From positions 18,042,817-18,106,816 of the forward strand of contig NC_092193.1 in NCBI RefSeq assembly GCF_043641665.1: 64,000 bases of DNA, given 5' to 3'. Numbering within the stretch: position 1 is the first letter of the stretch; every line of letters starts with the position of its first letter. Made by a program: the position numbers and the translations under genes. Below are positions 28,201 through 39,863 of this stretch, piece by piece. Source of the stretch: Enoplosus armatus (lineage: Eukaryota; Chordata; Actinopteri; Centrarchiformes; Enoplosidae). A model generated the notes under the pieces. It searched no databases. It saw only the letters and a list, made by a program, of their open reading frames with translations, and was not told the DNA's origin.

Positions 28201-31200
28201 TTTCTGTTTTAATGTGGCCAAAGATGAAAAGCCAATCAGGAAAGAACCGAATGAAGCTGTGAGATCTATTGAAAAGGGTTCGTTTCATGTTGAAGTTATA
28301 ATCCGATTTGGGAAACCCATGGTTAAGAGCAAGTTTGGTTTCACACAGCAAACACTTCTACTTTGTCAGAAATACAACAGAAGAGCACCACGAGTAGTTT
28401 TTCCTCACAACAGCAGGACACAATAACGTTGGTTACTTTGCTGAGGAGTTGGAGGTGTGCAGCCTCTCACCTGAAACTCTTCATCTAACAGCTCACTGTG
28501 GCTGCTCTTTCTCGTTCCATTACTCCCTGCAATTGTTAAAACTTTTACTTTGTCTTGCTTTGGAGATTTTTGATGAGCGATGACAGTCAGCGCTAACTTC
28601 CGTGACAAACACATGCGCGTTTCCCGTGGCTTCTTTGCAATAAAAGCCATTTCACGTGAAGCAGCGGTAGTTGCCATTAGCAGTAACTTAACACACCTCT
28701 GACACGGTGTAAAGAGAGCAAACATTAAACAGTGCGGATGTTTTCATCATTGAGATAAAATTACACTGGATTACATGCATACATCGTGTCCTGTGGCTCC
28801 CTCGTGCGTGTGAGAGCAATAGGAATCCAGCATGGGAATGGCGGACTCCGCCACTACCAATGTTAACTACAATATTGAGGAAAAAATTTCAGGAAAATCT
28901 TAAGGATTATAACTTTAAAGATGCTAAAAATAAAAAGGCAGCAGCTTCGTGTTTAAAATGATGCCTCATATAGAATCTATGACGGCTGCAGATGAGTCAA
29001 GGTCAGTTGTTTAGTCTGGATAGTTCACCAGAAGCCTGTATACCAGACTCCTTTTATATATCCAACACTTTGACCTTTTGGCTTCAGACCATTTGAAGGA
29101 CCTGCTAGGACTCCAGGGACCTGTCGTATGGTTTAATCCTACCCCCCTCCCTCCCTTTCTCTCCCTTTCTCCCTCTCCTCCTCCTCCTCCTCTTTTTGCC
29201 TCTCTGAATCTTGCGTTCCTCTGAAGATGAAAGATGCAGAGAGAGATTAATCACTTGCCATGCCATTTGATCTCAGAATGAAACAAGATCAATAGACTTG
29301 GGGAATACGTAACTGAAAGTTAACCAGTCGAGGGAGCAATAGGAGGGAGATGCAGCGTGGTTAAGAGTAACATATAGTTCGAATAAATGTGAGGGAAGTA
29401 TACAAAGGAGGCCAGAGCTGAGGCATTTTCGTATTGTCAGATGAACCAGTTGAGACATACTGTTGCAGAATAACAATGGGCTTTCTTAATGCTCACAGAA
29501 CCAGCACACACCATCCTCGAGCATTGTTTGCAATCAATATTGATTTAAGTAGAATTGATTCAAAAAACAGCTGTATAATTTGCATAATCCCATTGCTCTA
29601 AAAGATAGAATTACATCTAAAAAATTGACTAAATAGAAATGGTGTAGTCAGCTTTTTCTTTTTCAATAGACGTGTTTCAGTTCTTCTAAGCTCCTGTTTT
29701 TTAATAATCCAGCCTAAACATAAAAAAGGTGTTGCTCTGTTACTTACGTTTGAATCGACCTCCAATCCAATGCAGGTCCCAACCAGTCAGCAGAAGGAAG
29801 GGATCTATGATGTCCCAAAACGCCATTTCATGACTGTAGGTGTTTTTGTTTTTTTATTATTTGTTTCTTTACTCTTCTACTTGCAAACCTCTCTGTAAGA
29901 TCCTCTTGAAGGAAGTGCCTTAAGCCCCCTTTGACAGTGTCCATTCGTAATATTATGCTCTACTGTATTTAATAGTTATGTAGTTATGTATTACAGCCTA
30001 CAGGCTCTAAAACGCATCTCCCAAGCCAAGGACGAGTCAGACTGGTGTCTACGCCTGCATTCACTTTCTGTGATGAGGATGAAACAAAGCTACATTGGTC
30101 ATGCCTAGCCTGCTCGCAGAGATAAGACTAATTGATTGGTCAACCAAAGTCGGACATGTCAGCAATTTCACAGGACATTAGAGAGGCAGGCTTCGTATCC
30201 AAAATCCAATCCTGAGCAGAATCGGACGCATGTCGGGACCAGATGGTCGAGACAAAAATCAGCTTGGAGTCTGTTTGCCGGTCCCATCTGACTGGCAGTG
30301 GACTGACTAGATGAATGAAGGGGTGGCTGTTCCGTCTTCCTCCGGAGGATGAGGACGAGAGGTTTGTAGGTGGGGTGGTTGTTGGGTTGAGCTGCATGCA
30401 GTGTAGTCACGGCTACATACAATCAAGGCTACCAAACACTCATAAAACCTTAATGAATAGCAATTTATTTTTCCAGCGTGAATTGAATTGATCGGAAGAA
30501 CAGCACATTTTTGATCCCCCCCCCCCCCCCCCCCCCCCGCCCCCCCTTTTCATCCAACTGAAAATATATTTCATCTCATCCTGGTAGGTTTTACCACCAT
30601 GCAGTGACCACGCTATTACATCTCTCAAATCGCCTGTAAACAACATTCATTCAAGCCTATTTCGCCAAACACTCACCCAGAGGGAATTTCCACGCAACTT
30701 CTGAAAACAGCCCTAGCAAAGTGCTTCTCTTACTCTGCGCTGTTTGTGTGCTTGTTGCTCAGCGTATCAAACAGATCAACTGTCCCCGCCCCCTTGCTAT
30801 CTCACCCACACAGTCCATGGCCACTATAAGTAGCAGCGCTTCCACATCTCTTAAGTGTTACTGCTTGTCTGTTCATTCAGTTGGAGCTTTTTGAGAGCCT
30901 CGAGCTCCCCTGATGTGTGTCAGTGCCTGCAGGGAGAGACCTCTGTGTACAATGTTTACCTTTTTTTTTCAAATTCTGACTCATTCTGTGCCCCTCAATG
31001 GTCCCAAAGTGCCGTGCAAACTGTGCGACTCCGCTATGTCCCGGTTTATTCAAGGAGGACATAAACACCCTGTTAGCAGCAAAACTGATTGCTGTGATTC
31101 CTCCCTTTTCTTTCTTTTGTTTAAATCTGTTGTGTTTGTATCTGTTTATTTCTCGCATGCAAATCCTGCGTGTTCTGTGTGTTTTTGTGCTTTTCCAGTG

Positions 31201-32059
31201 ATTCCATTGTCTGCTTGTGCATGGCCCCCAGAGACATTTCATGCAACTTAGCCATCCCATAGCCTCTTCCATAGCCGCGTCCCCTCTCTTTTAAGTACAG
31301 CCAGTGGAGAACAGAGGGGACTAGAGCAAGGGGTCACGTCTGCCTATAGGGTGAGGTGGCCTCATTGTCTTGGTTGGGTGGTTCCAGGAGCTTCTTCCTT
31401 TCATTCCTTCGATGAAATGAACACACTCCTCCGTGTATGCGTCTGCTCACGGAGTCGAATCAGCATGATAAAGCGGCCCCAGGCTCTCACGGGGGCCCTC
31501 TTGATTGGCAGACATAAGAATATCTAATCAGAGCCTGTTTTATGGGACTGAATAGCCTTTTACCCACTCAATTATAGCGAGCCATGAAAGATTCATTTTA
31601 GATCCATTTTCTGATAATGAAACGAGGGGATAGTTGTTTCTTGCCATCCACAGCATAAACTGCCTTTGTGAATGGATTTCAATCCCCACACCTACCCACC
31701 CATGTTACCACCATACCCTATCTGGAGATGAATTCAAGGTTTCATGACTGTGCAAATCTCATTGTCGTGATGTATCACCGGACTTTGTCTCTCTCTCTCT
31801 CTCTCTCTTCCTCGTCCCTTGGTTCAACTCACAGAATATCAACCACTTTGATCTTTTCGGCGACATGTCCACTCCTCCCTCGGTGAGTGCTGCCACACAA
31901 AACCAAACCCTGGTTAACTTAAGTTTATAGACTCACATGGATTTCATCACGACAGTTGCATCTAAAATACCTGAATATGCGACAGCACTGCAGATTAAAG
32001 ATAAATGTGCAGCGCTGTGACTTTGAGGTGACTTTGAGGTGACTTTGATAGTGGTGACA

Positions 32060-32107
<48 letters not shown>

Positions 32108-35100
32108 TTGCCTCCCAGATGCCCCCATCACCTGCCAACACACTGGACCCTAGCAGGAGCAGCCGCCAGCAGCAACATACTCCTGCTGAGATGTATGCCC
32201 CCTTCAGCCCCACCTCTGTGCCGTCAGGTAGCTACCCAGACTGATACGCTGCATCTTTTCCACAATACAGAACATAAAAGAGAATAAAGTGCTGGTGGGG
32301 ATGTCTTTCTTTGATGTGTAGTTTGTGAAAGGCCTTGCCAAGCCTTGGCAGGATGTGGATTTATCTCAGTTTTTTATAAGGACCACACATCGAGCAGCAG
32401 TGTGATTATGCTGTAACCGACGGAGATACTGTGTAAAGTGATGTGTCTTAAAGGACCACACTGGTCGTTTTGCATATTTTAGCAAAACCAGTGACATTGA
32501 AGTTTTCCAAGAACGTTCCAACGTCATTTAAAGACAGCGCCTACTGAGGAGCGACCCTTTTATTGCAAGAAACAACTTAATTCGCACCATCCTTTCACAA
32601 TGTGTCTGTCCATGATAACATAGCTTATGAAGTCAATGCTTTTTGCCAGCTAACTCTCATATTTCAGAGGTTGTCCTGGAACACTCCAACAAGGAAGCAC
32701 TTTCAAGACGGTCCTTGCTCACAAATGCATTACCATGCAACAGTAACAAAAATATGAATGTGAAAAAAGTGCACTGTTGATTCAGTGTGTGCATGTGATT
32801 CACACTTGGGTTAAACCAGGTGAAGTCTACATATGGGCCTGTGAGTTTACCTGAGGACACCATTTTGAAACGTCACAATTGTACTTAATAATAAATCTTT
32901 GAGGCGTGCATACACTACCTTGTGAAGCAAGTTTGGGAGGGAAATCAATGGAAGCCTGTGGCTGTTTGTAAGGCAGGAAATCAATGTAAAAACTCTGCAG
33001 GCATGTAAAGTGTTCAGCATGGGCTAATGGGCTAAATCATTAAGCGCGACTCGCAGACGGCTGTAAAAAACAGTCTACGGTACCACTAGTATGGACATTT
33101 AATTTAAGAAACAGGGCCCAAAGTCTGAGACTGTAAAAGCTTTAGAATGCTGTCCTTAAATGCACCTTTTTGTTATTAACGTCAGCATTGAAAAGCTCTC
33201 ATTGTTAGTCAAAGATTGCAAGACAGCAATATCAATAGAGGAACATTCTGCAATTTTGAAAATCGATGCACTGAACTTATAATCACAGGAGACAAAATGT
33301 ATTCTGTGCTCATAATAATGATAATCTCCACTTCCTTTTCCTGCCTTAATATCCTTTAATCATTTTCTCCACCTTCTTCCTCTTCTTTCTACTCCAGGTT
33401 ATATGACCATGGGTCCAGTGCAGGCAGCCCAGTGGGCGCAGCAGCCGTTTCCTGCCCAGGCTCAGACTCTGGCCTTTCCTGTTCAGGGGCCCCTCCAGGT
33501 GGCTCAGGTCCTCCCTGGTGGTCAGCCAGTCATCTGGAGCCAGGCCAACATTTTCCCGGCTACTCAGCAACAGTGGGCGGCCATGGCGGCCTACATGCCA
33601 ACCCAGACCGTGGGCGTGGGGGGGCACGCCATACCAGCTGCCATGCTCCAAGGCCTGGTACCCATTACCACCATGTGCCCCCAAGCCTGCGACCTATCAG
33701 CCCCCTCCTCTGCCATCACCAGCCCCCAGCACACGGCCGACCCCGCCCTGCTCCAGAGGCAGCTGAGCCTGGGGAAGGAAGGCCTCTGCATGGACTCTGA
33801 TGCAGGCGAGGGCCCCTCTACATCAGGAGCCGGAGCAGCAGGTGTGGGAGCTGGAGTCGCGTCAGCAGCGGTGAGCAGGTGTGGGACACCGGGCCTCATG
33901 AGTGTACCGGACACACTGGTCTGCAGTCAGCTGCTGCCACCTTCAGCTGCCGCGACCCAGGAAGAGGAAGGGAGCTGTAGTGATCTTGACCTCTCTAGGA
34001 TGACCTTGAGCCCAGGTACATCCACATCACCATCTACTGAATCTCGTAAGTGTTCTTAATTATTGTCCTCCTACATAATTACAGCTTACTAAAACATCAT
34101 CTGTACCACTTTATATGAAGAGCATGAAGCAGTTTAAAAAATCTAAAATCTCAGTTGAACCATTTTTATTAGCATTGGATGGCAATGTCACTCTGTCGGT
34201 CAGTCCACCACTTTGGTCCAGACTGGACTATCTTACTATCTTACCACTGCCATGAAATAGGGTTAAAAGACAACAATGATCTCTGAGGTTGAATCGTAAT
34301 GACTTTTTATTCAGTGGTCAAAATGTTCACTTATCCAGTGAAATATCGCAACATCTACTTGATGAATTGGTACAAACGTTTGTACAGACATTCATGGCTC
34401 CCAGATGGTGATCCCCAGACTTTCCCTCTAGCGCCACCATGAAGTTCACATTTGTGGTTTTGAATGAAATGTATACAAAACTATTGGATGGAATGCTATG
34501 AAATGTAGCACAGACATGACCCCCTCAGGATGAACAGTAATGACTTCGGTGATCCTCTGACTTGTGCATGCTAACACTCTAAACTAAGATGGTGAACATG
34601 GTAAACATTGTAACTGCTTAACAGCAGCATGTTGTTGTTGTTGTTGTGAGCATGTTAGCACGCTGATGGTAGCATTTAGCTCAAAGCACTGTGAGCTGCC
34701 AGCATGGGTGTAGACTCTTAGTCTTGTTTTATTGTAAGAAACAAACACACAGAGGGAGAAAGAGAATCATGAATGAGGCACCGACAGCCAGGGGAGAGAG
34801 AGAGGTCCCAGGATGGCTGATGGTCCAGCACAACTAATAAACAACTAACTGAAAGTTAAGGCAAAAAGTTTGGATTTCAAGGCCTCAATGGAGTAAGACT
34901 GTCTGATGTCATTAGGGAGGTTATTCCAGAGGAAGGGGGCACGATAAGAAAAGACCCTGCAGTCAGCTGACTTCTCTGGGGACAGACAGGAGCCCTGTAG
35001 TCTGAGAGCGGGGAGCACGGGATGGAATATAAGGTTTAAGGAGGGATATGCCCATTTAGACAGTTGTGCTGTATTTGATGGTATACAGAATACAGATCGT

Positions 35101-36047
35101 CAGGTACAACAGAAAAGAAAGTCGATGGGATGACACGCAGTAAAGGTCATGGTCTAGTTTTGAATCCATTACTTCTTAGTATAGGTTTTGCATGTTGGTA
35201 GCTTGATGCAAAAATGTATTCACAGATTAGCAGATTAGCACTGAGCAGTAAACGCTCCACGTTTTGGTACGAAACAAAGGTGAAATCCTATCCTTCCATC
35301 GTCTTGCTGTATTTTAATGCATATTTTCTTTAATGCATTTACTGAACTTTTCTTATATCCTCTCTTCGCAGCATCCACTCCAGCCCCTCAGCAGAGCTCG
35401 TCTTCAGACTGCCCCCCCTCCCAGGCCAGTGACCCCCCAACAGATCACTCCCCTGTAGACCCAGAGGGTAACTCAAGCAACACCAAGGAGGAACAATCGG
35501 TGCGTGCTAACCCCCCCCCCCCCCCCCAAGGTCACATCCCAGTCAATAATATTCATGGATTTGATTTAAAAACTGACTGGCATGGTGCTATAATCTATTA
35601 TTGTCATATGGATGATCTGTTCTCAAGTAACGCCGCATGTAATCACACAGAGCAGAATGTCATGTGATTAGTGGGGCCAAATGGGATTGATTTTACCCTT
35701 TTTTCAGAAAAATGTCAAGTCAATTAGACATGAAAGGTCAAAGATGATTCAAGTTTCTTGATTAGATCATATATAATAAGGTAACATTATGTTTCGAGGT
35801 AATCATAGTTGTCGTTATTTTCCTGAATGTTTGGCTGATGTCGTTCTGGGAAATGTGGGAGAAAAAGATGCTAATTTGGCAGTATGGAGAATGTTGATTA
35901 TAGAGAGATGAAGTTGATTTTGCCAAAATCTTATAGCTTTCATTCTCTCTCTTTCAGGGCTTTGTTGTTACAAGGTCGATCTCTCCGGTGCCCAGTGGAG
36001 CCTCTGATCCTCCGCAGGATCAGACTGGTCCACAGGAAGACAGCTAG
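13392..36047 (+). CDS. dab1: Disabled-1 (DAB1) reelin-signalling adaptor, complete coding region
   Basis: Coding exons: 13392-13461, 19103-19242, 22275-22373, 24302-24433, 25590-25709, 26167-26205, 27978-28043, 29776-29835, 31835-31882, 32119-32227, 33398-34045, 35372-35499, 35958-36047. They join in frame to 582 codons (human about 588). DAB1 is a cytoplasmic adaptor that binds NPxY tails of the reelin receptors VLDLR/ApoER2, is phosphorylated by Src/Fyn and controls neuronal positioning. Seen: start [23 protein letters not shown] domain about residues 38-187 ([37 protein letters not shown]), and the tyrosine cluster Y186 (YQTI), Y199 (YQYI), Y201 (YIVF), Y221 (YQVP), Y233 (YDVP), matching human Y185/198/200/220/232. 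A Pro/Gln-rich C-terminal half with FPATQQ and FMPTQTV-like motifs follows. The ATG has A at -3. Exon 8 must use the donor after 29835 (gtaggt) to stay in frame. Teleosts can carry dab1a and dab1b; I cannot tell which this is. Confidence 0.95.
16600..16710 (-). repeat. Probable truncated tRNA-derived SINE
   Basis: On the minus strand gggttagaatccagcctggg resembles a tRNA B box (GGTTCGAATCC) followed by a C/T-rich tail (ctctccctcagctctctccc) and atttcctgt, as in fish SINEs. The A-box half is poor. Could be chance. Confidence 0.4.
16886..16934 (+). repeat. (CA)n microsatellite
   Basis: About 49 nt of uninterrupted CA in dab1 intron 1. It gives rise to spurious His-Thr and Cys-Val open frames. 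Confidence 0.96.
17698..17718 (+). repeat. Poly-C tract
   Basis: Long C run in dab1 intron 1, preceded by acccctcc. Confidence 0.9.
19252..19298 (+). repeat. (TG)n microsatellite 9 bp after the dab1 exon 2 donor
   Basis: 47-nt pure TG/GT run starting nine bases after the splice donor (aag|gtgcagttc). It lies entirely within the intron. UG repeats in RNA are known binding sites of TDP-43 and CELF proteins. Confidence 0.97.
22374..24301 (+). other. dab1: dab1 intron 3
   Basis: Donor gtgagt, acceptor ctctgccatgtag. Apart from the homeodomain-core cluster (23033-23136) and a short G run near 23752-23761 I see nothing gene-like. Confidence 0.75.
23033..23136. promoter_or_regulatory. Candidate intronic enhancer: homeodomain-core cluster in dab1 intron 3
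   Basis: Several TAAT/ATTA cores in about 100 bp: gataattagc, cttaatgatcattg, gctaatgctaattac, gataattatgc. The surrounding sequence (22840-23160) is less A/T-rich than its neighbours and has no repeat signature. No conservation data were available. Confidence 0.3.
26798..27482. mobile_element. Foldback/MITE-like family 1, copy B (most complete)
   Basis: Begins aaaggaatactttgacattt and ends in the inverted counterpart cccaaaatgtcaaactattc. The inner arms are also inverted repeats: tagcttagcataaagactgg on the left against cttaatgctaagctaagcta on the right. There is no coding sequence, so it is a non-autonomous element of about 690 bp. Located in dab1 intron 6. The family is common in percomorph genomes as far as I recall. 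Confidence 0.82.
30516..30546 (+). repeat. Poly-C tract
   Basis: Run of 23 C, one G, then 7 C in dab1 intron 8. Its length is probably polymorphic or uncertain. Confidence 0.93.
31786..31808 (+). repeat. (CT)n tract before dab1 exon 9
   Basis: CT dinucleotide run about 26 bp before the acceptor at 31834. It can serve as an extended polypyrimidine tract. Confidence 0.85.
32017..32049 (+). repeat. Short tandem repeat, 3 x 11 bp
   Basis: Three consecutive near-identical units of gtgactttgag (the last ends in t) in dab1 intron 9, immediately before the TG microsatellite. Confidence 0.9.
32062..32105 (+). repeat. (TG)n microsatellite 13 bp before the dab1 exon 10 acceptor
   Basis: 44-nt TG run ending just before ctttgcctcccag, the acceptor of exon 10. 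It takes the place of most of the polypyrimidine tract and branch-point area. A 3 x 11-bp tandem repeat (unit gtgactttgag, 32017-32049) lies just upstream. Confidence 0.97.
32228..33397 (+). other. dab1: dab1 intron 10
   Basis: Donor gtagct after 32227 and acceptor tactccag before 33398. No gene-like or repeat structure that I can support, though 32440-32900 has the texture of an old interspersed repeat. Confidence 0.7.
34180..34725 (+). repeat. Interspersed repeat family 2, copy 2
   Basis: Same family as 8570-8985, in dab1 intron 11: ggtcagtccaccactttggt, cagacattcatggctcccag, ctctagcgccaccatgaagt, actaagatggtgaacatggt, gtgagcatgttagcacgctg. Includes a small GTT run (34628-34646). Confidence 0.7.
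34730..35160. repeat. Interspersed repeat fragment next to family 2 copy
   Basis: The stretch with gattagtaagactgtctgatg-like text, ttattccagaggaagggggc and gataagaaaagaccctgcag resembles a fragment I recall as widespread in fish genomes. Only one copy is in this window, so its repeat nature is inferred. Confidence 0.45.
35511..35527 (+). repeat. Poly-C tract next to the dab1 exon 12 donor
   Basis: Run of 17 C starting 11 bases into the intron after the donor gtgcgt at 35500. Confidence 0.95.
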
Positions 36048-37475
36048 AGAACAGCAGACACTGAGTGGGTATTTCATGGTCCGGTCCCCTCCTCTCTTAT
36101 TGGCCTTGTGTTATCTATCAACTACCTTCACGTTGTGTCATTTCATGTATTTTCTCCCCTGCTCTTTTAATCTCCAACGTCCCCTCTCTTTTTTTTTTAA
36201 TAACCCTGCTCTGTGTTTCTTTATTAGCTTCATATTTTCATTTCTCCCATTCTCTTAAGGATGAGTGGTTTGCTGCCAATTGGAGAAGAGCCTTGGTTTA
36301 GTTAAATGTTTCTGTCATTATGCCCTTCTGCCTCACCCATAATGAAAGATGAGGAAGGCCCAATGTTTCCACCTGGTGGTCAGAGTTGTAACTGCACATA
36401 TACAGCTTTATGATAATTGGGTATTTTTTTTGTCTTTTTAGGAGATGGAAGCTCTCAAGGCCAAGACAGAAGCTCACGAGAAAGAGAAGAAGAGAGAGAT
36501 GATTGACTGTGAACAGCAGCATCTCACAGCTGGATTACACAGACTTCTGTTCGGTTTTTTCAACCTTTAAAGGATATTTTGGCAGTTCTGTATCAATCTG
36601 GCTGTCCTAGGATCTGCTTTCCTCCAGAGGCCACATACTGTACTGTACTGCACTCCTCAGCATGACAACCAGACTTTGGCTTTATCGTTCAATCAAATAA
36701 CCTTTCAACCAGGAAGTGACCTTTGACCTTTGACCGAAACCTACAGCAGGAGGTGATCGCACCCCCCCTGTAACGGATTAATGAGTTTATACCTGTGAGG
36801 ATACGTTAAACGGCCATGGTGACACTGACGATGCAAATTATTATTTTTGGAACCTTTCACGAGGAGCAGCGTCCTACTGTATGTGGCTGACCCTCAGTTT
36901 GTCAACCGCCACCAGCAAGGACTGCACACAGCAGATGGATTTGCCAAATGTTCTCATAGTGTTGCTCCACCGATTCGTCCACTTGCATGAACAGACTTAA
37001 TGTGGATTCAGCGGACTCAGCTGTGAGCAAAACTGTTCTCTGCAGCTTCCGTCAAGATCTGAAACAAAGTTTAAAAAATCTAATTTTTTTTCTTCCCCCT
37101 TATTTTATAAGCTGTGAATTCTCACTTGATGACACCAAGTCATTAGAGGTATTGAAATGACTTTGAGGCATCAATGTTGAAATCTAAATTTGCCAAACAT
37201 CTATTTTGTAAATAAGAATCTTCCCAGTCCCCCTTACCTGAGCCTCTGTGCCATAACATAGCTCTCTGCCTCTTGGATGCCAACTACCTGTGTTTCTCTC
37301 AAGCAATGCCCTACCAGCACCTCCATTTTTTTGACGTCTGGATGTTTGTTTTTGCTTTTGCTGCCATTGACTTTTTATTTCTGAAAACGTCTTTGGTTTC
37401 TGTTCGGTTGGTGAGATATGAACTGTGAATCTGTGTTACATGGTCATTCAAAATAAAGCCTGCTGTTTCCTGTCT
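36048..37475 (+). other. dab1: dab1 3'UTR, with an intron and a last exon
   Basis: After the TAG at 36045-36047 the exon probably ends at 36068 (donor gtattt). A strong acceptor (tgtctttttag) precedes a last exon from 36442. The stop lies only about 21 nt before this junction, too close to trigger nonsense-mediated decay under the usual 50-55 nt rule. The last exon runs to a polyadenylation signal at 37452-37457. Its first 42 codons are an open, Glu/Lys-rich frame in phase 0 (36442-36570), which matters if exon 13 is skipped. Confidence 0.65.
37452..37457 (+). terminator. dab1: Polyadenylation signal of dab1
   Basis: AATAAA followed by a GT/T-rich stretch (gcctgctgtttcctgtctc) about 900 bp into the last exon. 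No other gene is nearby on this strand, so it most likely ends the dab1 transcript. Confidence 0.65.
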
Positions 37476-38080
37476 CACTCATTTTGGACTTGACAGATGA
37501 AAGAACATGAATGCAAGAATAGCGACAGAAGATCTTACTACTTCTTAAAGGTTGCAGACTTTTTTTCAAGTAAATAGGAGGCAGATTTCATCCTGCATCT
37601 CTTTGTTTTTAGATATTCTACATTTCCAGCTAAGGTCGCATTGTTTACAACTTGCCTCTTAGAATCATATCTCTGTTTGGTTTCTTGGAATAAATTAGCA
37701 GAATAAACCCATACTGATGTGATGTGGCTAAATAACCACAAGCTCCGAGACAGTCGAGTGCATTTCTATGCCTTATCAGGTTTATTTCTGTTGTTCAGTC
37801 ACTGTTCTTCTTGTCGGGTCATTTGTATACAGTAAACAGGTCATTGTTGTAACAAAGCACTTGGGCGTATTGTAGGTCTGCTCCACCGAATGGAAATGGT
37901 CAAAAAGAAAGGTAACATTATATAATATGAACAATAGAGACATCACTATTAACTGCTAGACTTACAATAACAAACGGTAACTGTACCCCTGCTCGTGTAA
38001 GAAAAATGAGAAATAGTCCAAAATATTTTGTAAATTTTATTTATGGGATTAAGAATTGTCATGAAAAAGAGAAAAAAAGG

Positions 38081-38115
38081 ACTTTTGTACGTCTATGACT
38101 TCCCCATACACTGTA
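38081..38115. repeat. 35-bp sequence identical to 41125-41159
   Basis: Begins acttttgtacgtctatgact and is base-for-base the same as the insert within foldback copy C. Flanks at the two sites are unrelated. Lies in the dab1-c8b intergenic region. Confidence 0.9.
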
Positions 38116-39089
38116 CCCATGCCACTGTTCAGTCACAAATAAAATATCATGTGATTCCCACTTTTCTGCTTGGTTTTCTTTTCTGTCGCTTACCTCACGC
38201 CATCTTTCTAATGGCGCACTGTAAAGACCACAGAGGCTGCTCTCCTCACACAAACACCTGAGATATCCTCCATGCGGTCAAGCATTGTCATGTGACTATT
38301 GTTATGTGTTACATTAGTACAATCCTCACATTCTTTTTTGGGCTGACATGAGGAGTAAAACAGCGTTGTTGGAGTAATTTCAATTGTGGCCACTGTGTGG
38401 CGCTGTGGGTGGCTGCAGTAGCCAATTTCAGGGAGATACTAATTTGATTCAGGTGTGGCGCACAGGGAGGTGAATGGTTCTTGACCGTAGGCAGGTAAAG
38501 GTGGAGAGTTTTTTATGTTGAGAAATGTACTTTTGTTGTACTTTTGAAAATGAATGGATTAGCTTATCCGAATTAAGTTTTTTGGCTTTTGAAAAGTTTT
38601 TGAGAACAAAAGAGCATCCAAGGAGGAAGCACGCCACCCACACCACAGCCACACATACAAAACTGACCAACAACTAGAGGTGCGTCAACAAGCGTCATTC
38701 AAAGTCTATTCCAAGTTACTGTTTCTAATATATCACTATATGTTACATTATCAGATTTTTTATAATGATGCCTCTGTGTATTTAGCATTGAGCTGGTCAA
38801 AGAGAAGCTAGATTTAACTACTTTTCATACAGTTAGGTAGTTTATTTCAGGGGTTCCCAACCTACAGAAAAAAAGGGACTGCTACAAATATTTGCATTTA
38901 TTTTTATTTAATATTTGTAAGTTTAGAGGGGAGATCACTTTTTGTGGAACTCCATAAACATCTTTTTTTTTTTTTTTAAGTGTCACTAGCCAAAAAGATT
39001 GAGAACCGCTTAATCTTTAGCAATGCTTTGTATTTTGTAAGCTTATCATATGTTTATGTTTACAGAATCTTAATCTGAATAGTAACTCC

Positions 39090-39275
39090 AGCTGTCCATA
39101 TAAAGGTAGTGGAGTAAAAAGTTGTAAATATTTTCCTCTCAATTGTAGTGGAGTACAAGTACGAGTATAAAGTAACATAAAATAAAAAACTACTCATGTA
39201 GAGTACAAGTACCTCAAAAGTGTACCTAAATACAGTACTTTAGTTATTGTACTTAGTTTCTCTCCACCAATGCTG
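39090..39275. repeat. Interspersed repeat fragment (GTAGTGGAGTA type)
   Basis: Contains gtagtggagtacaagtacga, gtagagtacaagtacctcaa and aatacagtactttagttatt, ending tttctctccaccaatgct. I recall this as an abundant short repeat in teleosts. Located between dab1 and c8b. Confidence 0.5.
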
Positions 39276-39863
39276 TCCTTAAAAACATGGATCTACCAGT
39301 TGCTCCCCACAGCACATACTGCTATGATAACACATGTTATCATAGTGTTTATTATCATTACATTATTAGTAATATCAGTAGTATTAGTGACCCTTATTAG
39401 ATTTGAGTTAGTTTTAGTCTTATGATGCTTTTCACTGAGTCAGTAAACCACAGCTGGGTCTTGGGATTGTGTCATTCTGTAAAATCCACATTGAGTTAAA
39501 GTTTAAAGGTCGTAAGTACAAAAACATGACTCAGATGTAACAGGAATTCACTTTATTGGAAAGCCTTCATTTCCCACCACTGACGCACGTTATCTGAAGT
39601 GTATTTTCTAATCATTTCAGATTCATCGCATCGCCACTGGTTATACACAATAAAATATATGATAACTGGAAAGACATGCAGACCTCCCGGTTTTCTATCA
39701 AAGCAGGCTGCAGATTCTGAACTGCTACATTATAAACCGCGTCAACATGTGTTAAATACGCACTGACACAAGGCCAAGTTTTGCGGCTCCGAGGCCTGCA
39801 GTGTTGTGTATTCAGCTCCAACTCTGAGTCTAACGGCAGCAGTGAGTTCATAACCAGGCCAGT

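Larger units (their letters stand above)
28044..31834 (+). other. dab1: dab1 introns 7 and 8 (exon 8 at 29776-29835 between them)
   Basis: Intron 7 (28044-29775) and intron 8 (29836-31834) hold the C tract at 30516-30546 and the CT tract at 31786-31808. The rest looks like ordinary non-coding sequence. In mammals this part of DAB1 is subject to alternative splicing; I could not recognise an extra coding exon. Confidence 0.6.

Noticed and set aside
29836..29839. Alternative exon 8 donor of dab1 four bases downstream (gtgttt after 29839)
   Set aside because: It would put a stop codon early in exon 9 (reading TGA at the HFDLF position); the donor at 29836 (gtaggt) keeps the frame and the human spacing.
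33346..33914. Minus-strand and other-frame open frames over dab1 exon 11
   Set aside because: They are shadows of the Pro/Gln/Ala-rich coding frame 33398-34045, which matches DAB1.
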